A stretch of 53,279 nt of DNA from Actinokineospora enzanensis DSM 44649. GTDB taxonomy: Bacteria > Actinomycetota > Actinomycetes > Mycobacteriales > Pseudonocardiaceae. A program made the translations under genes and the position numbers. This document shows positions 29,289-37,711 of this stretch, piece by piece (the first letter of the stretch is position 1; each line of letters opens with the position of its first letter). Location of the stretch: contig NZ_KB894444.1 in NCBI RefSeq assembly GCF_000374445.1, positions 1 to 53,279 on the forward strand, given 5' to 3'. The notes beneath the pieces are model-generated. The model was not told where the DNA came from. It made no database searches and saw only the letters and a list, made by a program, of their open reading frames with translations.

Positions 29289-32200
29289 GTGACGGATCGG
29301 GCGTCCGAGGGTCCCACCAGCAACTCGCTGCGGGGCAACTCGGGGACGGTCGCGCAGTTCCGGGACAACTACGGGGACATCCACCTCGTGGCCGAGCCCC
29401 GGGGCTCCCGCGCGGTGCTGTCCCACGAGGAGCGGCTGGCCCGGCTGTCCGCGCTGCGCAACCTCACCGACGACCGGCTGCCGTTCGTGCCGCCGGGCCC
29501 CGACCACCCGTCCGACCCGGCGCGGCTGTTCGCCCGGCTGCGCGACGGCCTCGACGACCGGGGCGTGGTGCTGGTCGGGCCCGCGGGGTCCGGCAAGACC
29601 CGCACCTGTCTGGAGGTCGCCGAGCTGGCGCGGGCGGCGGGCTGGCGGGTGCTGCACGTGCTGCCCGGCGCCGACTCGGTGGAGCCGATCGTGTCGGCGG
29701 TGGTCGCCGAGCCAGCCCCGGCCCTGGTGCTGGTCGACTACCTCAGCGAGTACCGCGGCCTGGACCGCGCCGACCTGCCCACCTGGCTGTTCACCGAGGC
29801 GCGCGCAGCGGGCGTGACCGTGGCCGTGCTGGCGACCGCGCGCGCGGGCTGGATGCTGCTCGACGAGGCCGACCCGGTGCACACCTCGTTCGACGTGGTG
29901 GCACTGCGCGCGGACACCGCGCACCAGGACGCGGTGCGCGGCGCCATCCTGGACCTGGAGGCCCCCTCCGCGACCCACCTGTACGGCCGGGACTGGGTGG
30001 AACGCGCCTGCGGCAGGCGCCCGGTGATCGCCATGCTGATCGCCCGCGAGGTGGAGGCCTGGGCACGCACCGGCGTCCGACCCGCGGACCCCCGACGCGG
30101 CCTGGCGGGCTGGCTGCTGAGCCGGTTGCGGGAGGACGGCCTGGTGCTGCCCCGGCCGAAGCGCGCGTTCGAACGCGTCGAGCCGGACACCGGCCTGCTG
30201 GTCTCGGCCGCGGTGGTGGCGGCGTGCCCGCGCCCCAGGGCCGAGCTGGACCGGGTGGCCGAGGCGGTGCTGGGCGGGTCGGCGACCATCGAGGACGCCC
30301 GCCAGTACGTGGACACGCTGCTGGGCATGAGCTGGATCGAGGAGGACGGCCCGAACCTGGCCGTGGTGCACGACATCGTCGTCGACCAGCTGCTGGAGCA
30401 GGCGATGCTGACCGCCCCCGGCGACCGCGTCCGCCGGTCCGTTGCCGAGTCCCTGCTGACCCCGGCCGTCACCGACGCCCGCACCACCGGCCGCTACGCG
30501 CTCAACCTGGCCCGCCTGGTCCGCGAGCTCGCCGCCAAGGGCCGCGCCGACGACCTCACCGCGTTCTGCGCGGAATGGTTGCGGGACAACGCGACCACCG
30601 TCGGCCGCACCCTCCTGGACGATCCCGAGTCCGGCGGCTTCACCCTGGGCACCCTGCTGGACGGCGAGCCATGGGCCGACGCCGCCCTGACCTGCTGGGC
30701 CGATCTCATCGGCCCCTGGCTGACCCGCCACGGCCGCACCCCCCAGGCCCGCCACCTGTATTTCAAGGGCCTGCACGTCGCCCCCGCCGAGCGCGCCGCC
30801 CACCTCTCCGAGGGCGCCATCGGCTGGCTGCGTGACCACGGCGCCCGCGCGGGCGCCGGTTTCGTGCTCAGCGCCCTGCTGGCCAAGGCCGAACTGGGCA
30901 CCGACGCCGACACCGTCGTCACCACCGCCGTCGACTGGGTCCGCAGACACTGGCGCCGGGTCGACGCCCAGTACGTCCTCACCGGCCTCCTGACCCGACG
31001 CGGCCCAGGCTCCCGCACCACGGTCGTCGTCGAATACGCCCGCCGCTGGCTGGTGGTCCACCGGGCCCGCGACGACGCACGGTATGTGCTGAACGCGCTC
31101 CTGGACGAACGCCACGACCTGGGCCGCGCCGCCCGAGAGATCATCGGACTCGCGCTGGGTTGGCTGGACCACCACCCCGGCCCGGAGAGCGCCATGGTCC
31201 TGAGCGTCCTACTCGGCCGCACCGACAGCGCGGTCCCGTACGCACTGACCTGGCTGGGCGAACACGGTGTGGAACCGAACGCCCAGTACGTCCTGGAGCC
31301 CCTGCTCGGCGAACGCACCCTCACCCCGGACAGCTCCGACCGCGTAATACGCCTGTCACTGCGATGGTTGGTGGACAATCTCGACCGCTTCGCAGGCGGC
31401 TTCCTCCTCAACGCCCTGTTCGACGGCCGCGATCTCACCCCACACACCACGGATGCATTGCTACTCGCGGTCGCATGGCTACGAGAACACGCCGAGGAAC
31501 CGGTAGCAGGCGCAGTACTCGGCCGCCTCGTCGACCGCTCCGACCTAGGTGCGGGCGGCCCGGTCGTCCTGCACGCCGCGCGCACGTGGTTGGGCGTACA
31601 TCACTCCACACACACGGCAGGCCCACTGCTGGCGTCGCTGTTGGCACGGCCTGACGCGGGGGGTGTGTTGGAACACGGCGTGGTGTGGCTGACGGCCAAC
31701 CGTAAACACCCACTCACCGGTCCAATCGCGACACTACTGCTGCGCCACCCCGATCTCGGCCCCCACCTGACCACCGTCACCGCACACAGCCTGCGCTGGC
31801 TGGTCTCCCACCGCGATCACGTTGCCACAGCGGAACTCCGAACAGCCCTGGCGATCGACGTCCCCGATCTCGACTTCATACTGGCATGGCTGGACAACCA
31901 CGCCGACGCACAACACGCAGAAGTCCTGCTACGCCACCTTCTGCGCCACGAAGACCTCGCCGACAACGATCCCACTGTCACCGGCCATGCGATGACCTGG
32001 CTACACCACCACGGTCTCGACCCACACGCGGGTCCGTTGATCGAGGCGGTACTACCGCGCGTGAACGCCGTGGAGCACGCATTGGCTTGGTTGGCAGAAC
32101 ACCACTTGCCCGGCCGCGCGGCCATCTTGCGCGCAGTACTGACCCACCCCGACCTCGGCCCACACAAGGCAACCGCCGTGGACCGAACAATGGACTGGCT

Positions 32201-32813
32201 GGCCGAAGAAGAGGACATCGTCCGAGAACCGCATCTCGCGGTTCTGAAGTGCCTGCTGGAACTACCGGACCTGGACAAGCGCGCGCACGCGGCAGCGGTG
32301 CGTTGGCTGGACGACCATGACGGGGCTGCCGGATCAGCCCAGATACTCAACCTCGTAGTCGACCGCCCCGACCTCGGCTGCTGCACGGAACCGGTGATCG
32401 TGCGCGCCCTGGCCTGGGTCCGCGCAAACCCCGCCCACGCAGGCGCGTCGGCTGTCCTGAGCAAACTGCTGACCCGCAAAGACCTGGGCGCCTGGGCAAC
32501 CCGGGCCATGTCCTACGCCTGCACCTGGATCGCCGACATGGGCACCGCCACCAAAACCCGCTTCGTCATCGGCCGCCTGCTGGCCCGGCCGGACCTGGGC
32601 TCCCTGACACCCGAGGCCGTGACACATGCGTTGCAGTGGCTGGACGTCAATGAGAAGTACCCCAAGGCCTGGTTCGTCCTGATCCCACTACTGGACGTAC
32701 CAGGAGCACACTCCACAAAGGCGGTGTCGCACGCACGAACCTGGCTGGGCGCAACCTCGAACGACCCAACCCAACGCGCCGAAATCGAATCCCGCCTTTC
32801 CATCCGAGCCTGA
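29289..32813 (+). CDS. STAND-like ATPase with C-terminal ~37-residue helical repeats
   Basis: A 1174-residue soluble protein. Residues ~12-35 carry the 'GNSGTVAQFRDNYGDIHLV' motif that precedes NTPase domains in many actinobacterial STAND proteins. A P-loop 'GPAGSGKT' is at ~97-104, a Walker B-like 'ALVLVDYLSEYRG' around Asp150, and an arginine-bearing 'VAVLATARAG' sensor-like strand follows. A winged-helix-like region extends to ~residue 510. From ~518 to the end I count about 18 tandem units, consensus 'VLxxLLxRPDLG...ALxWLxxH', mostly ~37 residues with a few ~30-residue short forms. STAND ATPases sense a ligand with the repeats and oligomerise. No separate effector or protease gene adjoins. 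GTG 29289 lacks a ribosome binding site. Codons of the 3' half use more A/T than the 5' half. Confidence 0.75.
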   Translation: MTDRASEGPTSNSLRGNSGTVAQFRDNYGDIHLVAEPRGSRAVLSHEERLARLSALRNLTDDRLPFVPPGPDHPSDPARLFARLRDGLDDRGVVLVGPAGSGKTRTCLEVAELARAAGWRVLHVLPGADSVEPIVSAVVAEPAPALVLVDYLSEYRGLDRADLPTWLFTEARAAGVTVAVLATARAGWMLLDEADPVHTSFDVVALRADTAHQDAVRGAILDLEAPSATHLYGRDWVERACGRRPVIAMLIAREVEAWARTGVRPADPRRGLAGWLLSRLREDGLVLPRPKRAFERVEPDTGLLVSAAVVAACPRPRAELDRVAEAVLGGSATIEDARQYVDTLLGMSWIEEDGPNLAVVHDIVVDQLLEQAMLTAPGDRVRRSVAESLLTPAVTDARTTGRYALNLARLVRELAAKGRADDLTAFCAEWLRDNATTVGRTLLDDPESGGFTLGTLLDGEPWADAALTCWADLIGPWLTRHGRTPQARHLYFKGLHVAPAERAAHLSEGAIGWLRDHGARAGAGFVLSALLAKAELGTDADTVVTTAVDWVRRHWRRVDAQYVLTGLLTRRGPGSRTTVVVEYARRWLVVHRARDDARYVLNALLDERHDLGRAAREIIGLALGWLDHHPGPESAMVLSVLLGRTDSAVPYALTWLGEHGVEPNAQYVLEPLLGERTLTPDSSDRVIRLSLRWLVDNLDRFAGGFLLNALFDGRDLTPHTTDALLLAVAWLREHAEEPVAGAVLGRLVDRSDLGAGGPVVLHAARTWLGVHHSTHTAGPLLASLLARPDAGGVLEHGVVWLTANRKHPLTGPIATLLLRHPDLGPHLTTVTAHSLRWLVSHRDHVATAELRTALAIDVPDLDFILAWLDNHADAQHAEVLLRHLLRHEDLADNDPTVTGHAMTWLHHHGLDPHAGPLIEAVLPRVNAVEHALAWLAEHHLPGRAAILRAVLTHPDLGPHKATAVDRTMDWLAEEEDIVREPHLAVLKCLLELPDLDKRAHAAAVRWLDDHDGAAGSAQILNLVVDRPDLGCCTEPVIVRALAWVRANPAHAGASAVLSKLLTRKDLGAWATRAMSYACTWIADMGTATKTRFVIGRLLARPDLGSLTPEAVTHALQWLDVNEKYPKAWFVLIPLLDVPGAHSTKAVSHARTWLGATSNDPTQRAEIESRLSIRA
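30846..32770 (+). repeat. tandem ~111-bp coding repeats (solenoid)
   Basis: About 18 degenerate in-frame units encode 'AxxVLxxLLxRxDLGxxxxxxVxxALxWLxxHxxxx'. Short units of ~30 residues, lacking the 'RPDLG' loop, occur near 31200, 31650, 31840 and 32030. The DNA is too diverged for recombination; the repeat is visible only in protein. Confidence 0.75.
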
Positions 32814-32866
32814 CCCCAGCTCGAACCCGATCCCACGCATCACAAGCTCCCAGCCCACCAGCGCGG

Positions 32867-32878
32867 CATACTGCGCCC
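32867..32878 (+). promoter_or_regulatory. leaderless -10 element CATACT
   Basis: CATACT at 32867-32872 followed by six bases and ATG 32879, with no ribosome binding site. This gives the DUF1905 gene its own promoter despite the 65-bp gap to the STAND gene. Confidence 0.45.
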
Positions 32879-33316
32879 ATGAAGTTCCACACCACCATAG
32901 AACTGGGCGGCAAGACCGCCACCGGCCTCCGCGTCCCCCCGGACATCATCACCGCTCTCACCGCAATGAAACGCGCCCCGGTGACCATCACCATCAACAA
33001 CCACACCTACCGCACCACGGTCGCCCCCTACAACGGCGCCTTCATGGTCCCCCTGTCCGCCGAACACCGGACCGCCGCAGGCGTCCAAGCGGGCGACGAA
33101 GTAGAAGTCGACATCGAACTCGACACCGCCCCACGCGAGGTGGAGATCCCCGCCGACCTGGCAGCGGCCCTGGACGCCACCCCGGGCGCACGCGCGGCCT
33201 TCGACAAGCTCTCGTACACCCACCGCAAGGAGCACGTCCGCGCCATCGAGGAGGCCAAGGCCGAGGCGACCCGCCAGCGCCGGATCACCAAGTGCATCGA
33301 GAAGCTCACCCAGTAG
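32879..33316 (+). CDS. DUF1905 / YdeI-type protein
   Basis: A 145-residue protein with two parts. Residues 1-85 are a DUF1905 beta-barrel-like domain ('FHTTIELGGKTATGLRVP', 'VAPYNGAFMVPLSAEHR'). Residues 88-145 are a YdeI/OmpD-associated ('bacteriocin-protection') helical tail ('LDATPGARAAFDKLSYTHRK', 'RIEEAKAEATRQRR'-like). The role is not established. It lies in the same direction as the STAND gene, 65 bp downstream. Confidence 0.8.
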   Translation: MKFHTTIELGGKTATGLRVPPDIITALTAMKRAPVTITINNHTYRTTVAPYNGAFMVPLSAEHRTAAGVQAGDEVEVDIELDTAPREVEIPADLAAALDATPGARAAFDKLSYTHRKEHVRAIEEAKAEATRQRRITKCIEKLTQ

Positions 33317-33324
33317 CCCTATAC

Positions 33325-33351
33325 TTCCCTAACCGCTAGCCACATAGGGAA
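33325..33351 (+). promoter_or_regulatory. inverted-repeat operator TTCCCTA-N13-TAGGGAA
   Basis: Perfect 7-bp half-sites at 33325-33331 and 33345-33351, centres 20 bp apart (two helical turns). It overlaps a TATACT -10-like element (33320-33325) and lies 22 bp before the HTH gene, so autoregulation by that protein is likely. Confidence 0.6.
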
Positions 33352-33373
33352 CGATACGGTAGTTTGGTGACAC

Positions 33374-33787
33374 ATGGAGATGCTGTCCGTCGAACAGGTC
33401 GCCGACGAGCTGGGCCTGCACGTCCGCACCGTGCGCGGCTACGTGCGGGACGGCAGGCTCAAGGCGGTCCGGATAGGGAAGCAGTACCGGATCGCCCGAG
33501 CCGATCTGGAAGCGTTGACCGGCGTTCCCGCACCACGGGTCCGCCACACCGACGTCGCGGCCACGGTACGGATCGAGGGCATCGGTCGGGGTGATCTGGA
33601 CCGGCTGGCCACCGCCCTCACCGCGGCCGCGCAGTCAGGTGCGGACGACCCGGTGCCGCTGCGCGTGCAGCTCTCCTACGACGAAGAACGCGCGAGCCTG
33701 ACAGTCATGTTGCTCGGTGGCCTGGCCGCCACGACCGAGCTGCTCGGGCTCGTGCGCGTGCTCACCGAGGCCGAGGAGGGCCGATGA
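33374..33787 (+). CDS. HTH (excisionase/MerR-type) DNA-binding protein
   Basis: A 137-residue regulator. The first ~50 residues are a winged HTH_17-like domain: 'SVEQVADELGLHVRTVRGYV' then 'DGRLKAVRIGKQYRIARADL'. The remaining ~80 residues ('RIEGIGRGDLDRLATALTAA') form a small alpha/beta dimer or ligand domain. The ATG lies 8 nt after TAGTTT, a possible leaderless -10. Its stop overlaps the start of the DUF4180 gene (ATGA), so the two are coupled. The perfect inverted repeat at 33325-33351 is a probable operator. Confidence 0.82.
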   Translation: MEMLSVEQVADELGLHVRTVRGYVRDGRLKAVRIGKQYRIARADLEALTGVPAPRVRHTDVAATVRIEGIGRGDLDRLATALTAAAQSGADDPVPLRVQLSYDEERASLTVMLLGGLAATTELLGLVRVLTEAEEGR

Positions 33788-34188
33788 CCGACCAACACAC
33801 GATCGCGCCGGGACAGTTCCCGGCTGCCGAGGACCTGGTGGCGGAGGTGGCCGGGCAGACCGTGCTCTACTACCCCGTCGACGGGCCCGCGCTGTCCACC
33901 GAGCAGGACGCGCTGGACGTGATCGGGGCGGCCTGGGGTGCGCGGGCGACCGTCGTGGCATTGCCCGCGGGGCGGATGGCGCCGGAGTTCTTCGAGCTGC
34001 GCACCCGGGTGTTGGGCGCGTTCATCGCGAAGTTCGTCAACTACCAGGTGCCGCTGGCCGTGGTCGGCGACTTCGGCGCGCACCTGGCCGCGAGCGAGTC
34101 GCTGCGCGCGTTCACCTACGAGACCAACCGGGGTAGGCAGTTCTGGCTGCTGGACAGCCTCGACGACCTGCACACGAAGCTGCGTTGA
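33784..34188 (+). CDS. DUF4180 domain-containing protein
   Basis: A 134-residue protein matching DUF4180: 'GPALSTEQDALDVIGAAWG', 'LPAGRMAPEFFELRTRVLGA', 'FVNYQVPLAVVGDF' and the 'ETNRGRQFWLLDSLDDL' end. No enzyme role is established; the family is regularly paired with small HTH genes, as here by a 4-nt ATGA overlap. A 10-bp terminator follows directly. Confidence 0.85.
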   Translation: MTDQHTIAPGQFPAAEDLVAEVAGQTVLYYPVDGPALSTEQDALDVIGAAWGARATVVALPAGRMAPEFFELRTRVLGAFIAKFVNYQVPLAVVGDFGAHLAASESLRAFTYETNRGRQFWLLDSLDDLHTKLR

Positions 34189-34192
34189 CCGA

Positions 34193-34218
34193 GGGGGCCG
34201 GGCGCGGACCCGGCCCCC
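34193..34218. terminator. bidirectional terminator hairpin
   Basis: GGGGGCCGGG (34193-34202), loop CGCGGA, CCCGGCCCCC (34209-34218): a perfect 10-bp stem between the convergent DUF4180 and endonuclease genes. Confidence 0.85.
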
Positions 34219-34228
34219 GATCGCTTGC

Positions 34229-35401
34229 TCAGCCCCAGATCGACGCGGCCCACTCCGGGTGGTCGACGAACGGGTTGCGGTTGTGCTGGTACCGGTCGAA
34301 GATCACGTCGTTGCGGTGCCGCTCGAACGCGTCCGGCGGGTCCTCGGCGTTCCAGCGCAGCAGCGTGGACAGCCTGCCGATGTTGGGCCGGGTCCCGTTG
34401 TTGACGCTGTCGTTGACATCCAGGTCGACGTAGCCGTCACCGCCCTCGTAGCGGACGTCCATGTAGAAGATCATCCGGGCCACGTCGCCCTTGACCGCGT
34501 CCCGGGGCTCCCACGAGTCGGCGTCGGTGTAGTTGCCCGGTGCCTCGGCGACCGGGGAGCCGCCCTCGTCGAAGTCCTTGTTGCCGCGGTCGGAGTTCAC
34601 CGAGACGTCCTCGGGGCGCAGGTGGTGCAGATCGGTGCCGGGACCGGTGGCGGTGCCGAAGTCGCCGTGCGACTTGGCCCAGACGTGTTCGCGGTTCCAG
34701 TCGTTGACGCCGCCGCCGTTGGACGACTTGCTCTGCGAGCGGCCGCTGTAGACGAGGATGACGTTGTTCGGGTTCGCCGGGTCCTCGTCGGTGGCCTTCA
34801 GCGCGTCCCACACCTGGTCGTAGCTGAGCTTCGAGTTGGTGCGGATGATCTGGTTGAGCGCGGTCTTCAGCATCGGACCGGTCTTCCCGAGCGCGGCACG
34901 GTAGTAGTCGTCGTTGCCGCCACCGGGCTGCGTGGTCGTGGTCGTGGTCGTTGTGGTCGTCGTGCTGGTGGGGGGCGTGCCCGTGCGCGCGAACGCGGTG
35001 GTGGATGTCAGGCCCGGGTGGGCGAAGTACGCCGTGAGCGAACCGGTCACGTCCAACTGGGCGCCGAGAAGCGACGGGTTGGACCTGAGGCCGTAGCCCG
35101 CCCGGAACGACGTCGTGATCTGCACGTAGACCATGCGGGAGGTGTTGGTCTCGGCGGCGGAGTCGGCCAGCGCGAGGGCGTAGTCGTTGGGGTAGTTCGC
35201 GCGCACCACGGTGGTCGTGGCGGTGGGCTGGCCGACGACATAGCCGCGGACCGTGGCGGTGGAGCCGTTCTGGGTGGCGACAGCCTGGGCGACGGTGAGC
35301 GGCGTGGCGGCCGCGGCGGTGGGCCTGCCCTGCAGCGCGACCACGACGGTGGCCAGACAGGCGAGGACGGCTAACAGGGTCCAGCGGTGGCGGGCTTGCA
35401 C
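34229..35401 (-). CDS. secreted endonuclease I-type nuclease with OB-like N-terminal domain
   Basis: A 390-residue exported nuclease. A signal peptide follows the GTG ('LLAVLACLATVVVALQ'). Residues ~30-140 look like the OB-fold DUF6359 domain seen before such nucleases ('VAQAVATQNGSTATVRGYVV', 'LGAQLDVTGSLTAYF'). An 11-threonine linker leads into the endonuclease I domain (Vibrio EndA/Bacillus Bsn family), whose metal/His core is visible: 'WNREHVWAKSHGDFG', 'GTDLHHLRPEDVSVNSDRGN', 'RNDVIFDRYQHNRNPFVDHP'. It should degrade extracellular DNA/RNA. GTG 35401 is chosen because AAAGGAC lies 7 nt upstream and the signal peptide starts there. Two operator-like repeats lie upstream. Confidence 0.9.
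   Translation of the reverse strand: MQARHRWTLLAVLACLATVVVALQGRPTAAAATPLTVAQAVATQNGSTATVRGYVVGQPTATTTVVRANYPNDYALALADSAAETNTSRMVYVQITTSFRAGYGLRSNPSLLGAQLDVTGSLTAYFAHPGLTSTTAFARTGTPPTSTTTTTTTTTTTQPGGGNDDYYRAALGKTGPMLKTALNQIIRTNSKLSYDQVWDALKATDEDPANPNNVILVYSGRSQSKSSNGGGVNDWNREHVWAKSHGDFGTATGPGTDLHHLRPEDVSVNSDRGNKDFDEGGSPVAEAPGNYTDADSWEPRDAVKGDVARMIFYMDVRYEGGDGYVDLDVNDSVNNGTRPNIGRLSTLLRWNAEDPPDAFERHRNDVIFDRYQHNRNPFVDHPEWAASIWG
34931..34963 (-). repeat. polythreonine linker tract
   Basis: Eleven consecutive Thr codons of mixed type (ACG/ACC/ACA) in the endonuclease gene. The mixed codons make slippage less likely than in a pure microsatellite. Such linkers in exported actinobacterial enzymes are often glycosylated (known for the class, inferred here). 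Confidence 0.8.
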
Positions 35402-35452
35402 GGCGGCGTCCTTTCCCCGATCGAGACCAAAGTCGACACAACGTGACCTCGG

Positions 35453-35503
35453 CTTCACTATCGAGTGAAGACACTGCCATGAAGTAACCCACTACCGAGT
35501 GAA
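35453..35503. promoter_or_regulatory. tandem operator CACTAYCGAGTG
   Basis: Two near-identical palindromes: CACTATCGAGTG at 35456-35467 (extended to CTTCACT-ATCG-AGTGAAG, 35453-35470) and CACTACCGAGTG at 35490-35501, centres 34 bp apart. They lie 50-100 bp upstream of the endonuclease start, where a regulator would control transcription. Confidence 0.55.
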
Positions 35504-35579
35504 CGCGGGAGAGCTTTCCGATGGCGGGCGGGTGAGCGGGCGCACCGCACCGCTCGTGCCGGACCCCGGAGACGAAGAA

Positions 35580-35611
35580 GCGGCCCTGCCGTCGGGGGGT
35601 GACAGGGCCGC
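35580..35611 (-). terminator. hairpin downstream of the PAS kinase gene
   Basis: GCGGCCCTG (35580-35588) and CAGGGCCGC (35603-35611) form a 9-bp stem with a 14-nt loop, about 65 bp past the kinase stop on the minus strand. Confidence 0.55.
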
Positions 35612-35675
35612 ACTCCAGGTATCGCCACACCTCGCTCGGTGTTACCGACCGGATTTCCCGACACTGTGGACGGAC

Positions 35676-36848
35676 TCAATACTGCAGCGGGAGCGTCACC
35701 CGGAAGCAGGCACCGGTGCCCGGCCCATCGCTGTGCGCGGTCACCGTGCCGCCGTGCAGCGTGATCACACCGCGCACCACCAGCAACCCCAGTCCCAGCC
35801 CGCTCGCCCGGGTGTCCGCCGCCCGGGTGAACGCCTCGAACAGCGACTCGGCGACGGCCGGGTCGAACCCGATCCCGGTGTCCCGCACCGCCAGCTCCGC
35901 GACCTCGTCCCTGACCTCAAGCGACACCGCCACCTCGGCCTCCGGTGGGCTGTACTTACCGGCGTTGACCAGCAGGTTCGCCATCGCCTGGTCGAGCCGC
36001 ACCCGGTCGCCGAGCAGCCGCACCGGCGCCTCGGGCACCGACAGCGAGACCCGCCGCTCCCCCAACGGGATGGCCGTCACCCCATCCCGCACGACATCGC
36101 GCAGGTCCACCGGGAAGCGGTCCACGAACAGCCGTCCGTTCATCACCCGGCCCGCGTCCAGCAGGTCGCCGGTGATCCGGGTCAGCGCGTCGATCTGCCG
36201 GTCCAGCACCCCCAACGCCGGGTGCCCGGCGTCGAAGTCCAGCCCCAGCAGCTCCGCCGCCGCGCGCAACGCGCCCAGCGGGGTGCGCAGCTCGTGCGAG
36301 ACCGCCGCGAAGAACCGGTCCTTCGCCTCGTGCTCGGCACGCAGCGCGGCCCCCGCCTCGGCCAGCCGGTCGTTGGCCGCCTTCAGCTCGCGGGAGCGGA
36401 CGAACAGGTCGACCTCCATCCGCTCCGCCCGCACCCGCAGCCGCTCGTCCGGCGCGGCGGTGACCAGCTCCGTCACGTCCTCCACCCGGTGCAGCAGGTA
36501 GGCGATCCCGCCGTCGGCGTCCAGCACCGGCGTGTTGACCGGGCTCCAGTACCGCTCCTCGAACCGGCCCTCCGGGCCGAGCGGGATGTCGTAGCGCTGC
36601 ATCGGCATGGTGTCCGGGCGTCGGGTGGCCAGCACGGTGTCCAGCGAGCCGCGCAGATTCCGCTCCCCGTCCGCGTCCGTGTTCTCGGGATTGTCCGGAA
36701 ACGCGGTGAACAGATGTTTTCCGAGAAGTTCTTCACGTTCTCGCCCGGTCGCGGCCAGATAGGCGGCATTGACCTCGACAATGGTGAGGTCCGGGGCGAG
36801 CACCAGATAGGGCGACGGGGTGGACTCGAACAGCAGGCGGAAGTCCAT
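35676..36848 (-). CDS. cytosolic PAS-domain sensor histidine kinase
   Basis: A 390-residue kinase without membrane segments or signal peptide. A PAS domain covers residues ~1-120 ('[20 protein letters not shown]', then '[20 protein letters not shown]'). A coiled coil leads to the H-box '[17 protein letters not shown]', then N-box '[14 protein letters not shown]', G1 'DTGIGFD' and G2 'GLGLGLLVV'. It probably senses an intracellular signal such as redox or a small ligand. The ATG overlaps the stop of the upstream OmpR-type regulator (TGATG), so the pair is coupled, with the regulator first. Confidence 0.9.
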   Translation of the reverse strand: MDFRLLFESTPSPYLVLAPDLTIVEVNAAYLAATGREREELLGKHLFTAFPDNPENTDADGERNLRGSLDTVLATRRPDTMPMQRYDIPLGPEGRFEERYWSPVNTPVLDADGGIAYLLHRVEDVTELVTAAPDERLRVRAERMEVDLFVRSRELKAANDRLAEAGAALRAEHEAKDRFFAAVSHELRTPLGALRAAAELLGLDFDAGHPALGVLDRQIDALTRITGDLLDAGRVMNGRLFVDRFPVDLRDVVRDGVTAIPLGERRVSLSVPEAPVRLLGDRVRLDQAMANLLVNAGKYSPPEAEVAVSLEVRDEVAELAVRDTGIGFDPAVAESLFEAFTRAADTRASGLGLGLLVVRGVITLHGGTVTAHSDGPGTGACFRVTLPLQY

Positions 36849-37564
36849 CACGAGTCCAATCGGTATCCGAACCCGCGCACGGTGGTGATCCGCGGCTCGG
36901 TCACGCCCGCGGCCACCAGCTTGCGCCGGATGCGGTACACGTGTTCGTCCACTGTGGTGGCCGCCTGCCAGCGCGAGGACGAGCCCCACACGTGGTCGAG
37001 CAGCTGCTCTCGGGAGAAGGTCTGGCCGGGGGCGGCGGCCAGGAACTCGATCAGCCCGTACTCGCGCGGGGTGAGCGCGATCGGGGTGCCCGCCCGGCGC
37101 ACCTCGCGGGCGTTGGTGTCGATCTCCAGCCCGCCCACCCGGATGGCCGTGACCGGCGCGGGCGCGGGCCGGGCGCGACGTAACACCGCGCGTACGCGGG
37201 CCGCCAGCTCGCGCTGGGAGTAGGGCTTGACCACGTAGTCGTCGGCGCCCAGCTCCAGCCCGACGACCCGGTCGGCCTCCTCGCCGCGCCCGGTCACCAC
37301 GATCACCGGCAGCGGGTTGTCCTTGCCGCGCAGCTCGCGTAAGAGGTCAAGGCCGTTGCCGTCGGGCAGGCCGAGGTCGAGTACCACGAGGTCGACCTCC
37401 TCGGCGCCGAGCAGGCGCAGCGCGGCGCGCACGTCGGCGGCGGGCAGGACGCGGAAGCCGTCGCGGGTGAGGTAGTCGCGCGACATCGCGGCGAGATCCG
37501 GTTCGTCCTCGACGAGGACCACCACCGGGCGGTCCGTGCTGACGGTTTCTCTCTCGGCGTCCAA
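36848..37564 (-). CDS. OmpR/PhoB-type response regulator
   Basis: A ~238-residue regulator. The receiver has '[13 protein letters not shown]', phospho-Asp in '[17 protein letters not shown]' and Lys in '[13 protein letters not shown]'. The C-terminal winged helix is of the Trans_reg_C type ('[20 protein letters not shown]', '[20 protein letters not shown]', '[11 protein letters not shown]'). The start is uncertain: I chose TTG 37564 since no ATG or GTG lies near the first strand; the GGAG just before it is very close. It is coupled to the downstream PAS kinase and divergent from the GAF-ANTAR gene. Confidence 0.85.
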   Translation of the reverse strand: MDAERETVSTDRPVVVLVEDEPDLAAMSRDYLTRDGFRVLPAADVRAALRLLGAEEVDLVVLDLGLPDGNGLDLLRELRGKDNPLPVIVVTGRGEEADRVVGLELGADDYVVKPYSQRELAARVRAVLRRARPAPAPVTAIRVGGLEIDTNAREVRRAGTPIALTPREYGLIEFLAAAPGQTFSREQLLDHVWGSSSRWQAATTVDEHVYRIRRKLVAAGVTEPRITTVRGFGYRLDS

Positions 37565-37711
37565 ACTCCGGCCTCGTTGACGAAACGTTGATTCCACTGG
37601 GACGGCGCGGCCAAGACGGAACGGTATCACTGTGGGAGAACGTTCCGGCAGTGGTCGAGCAGGGCCATTCGGGGACGAATACGAAACTTTTCCGGAACGA
37701 GGTGGCGGCAC

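Noticed and set aside
34931..34963. Microsatellite-like tract as a phase-variable switch
   Set aside because: Codons are mixed (ACG/ACC/ACA) and the unit length of 3 preserves the frame, so slippage would not switch the gene off.
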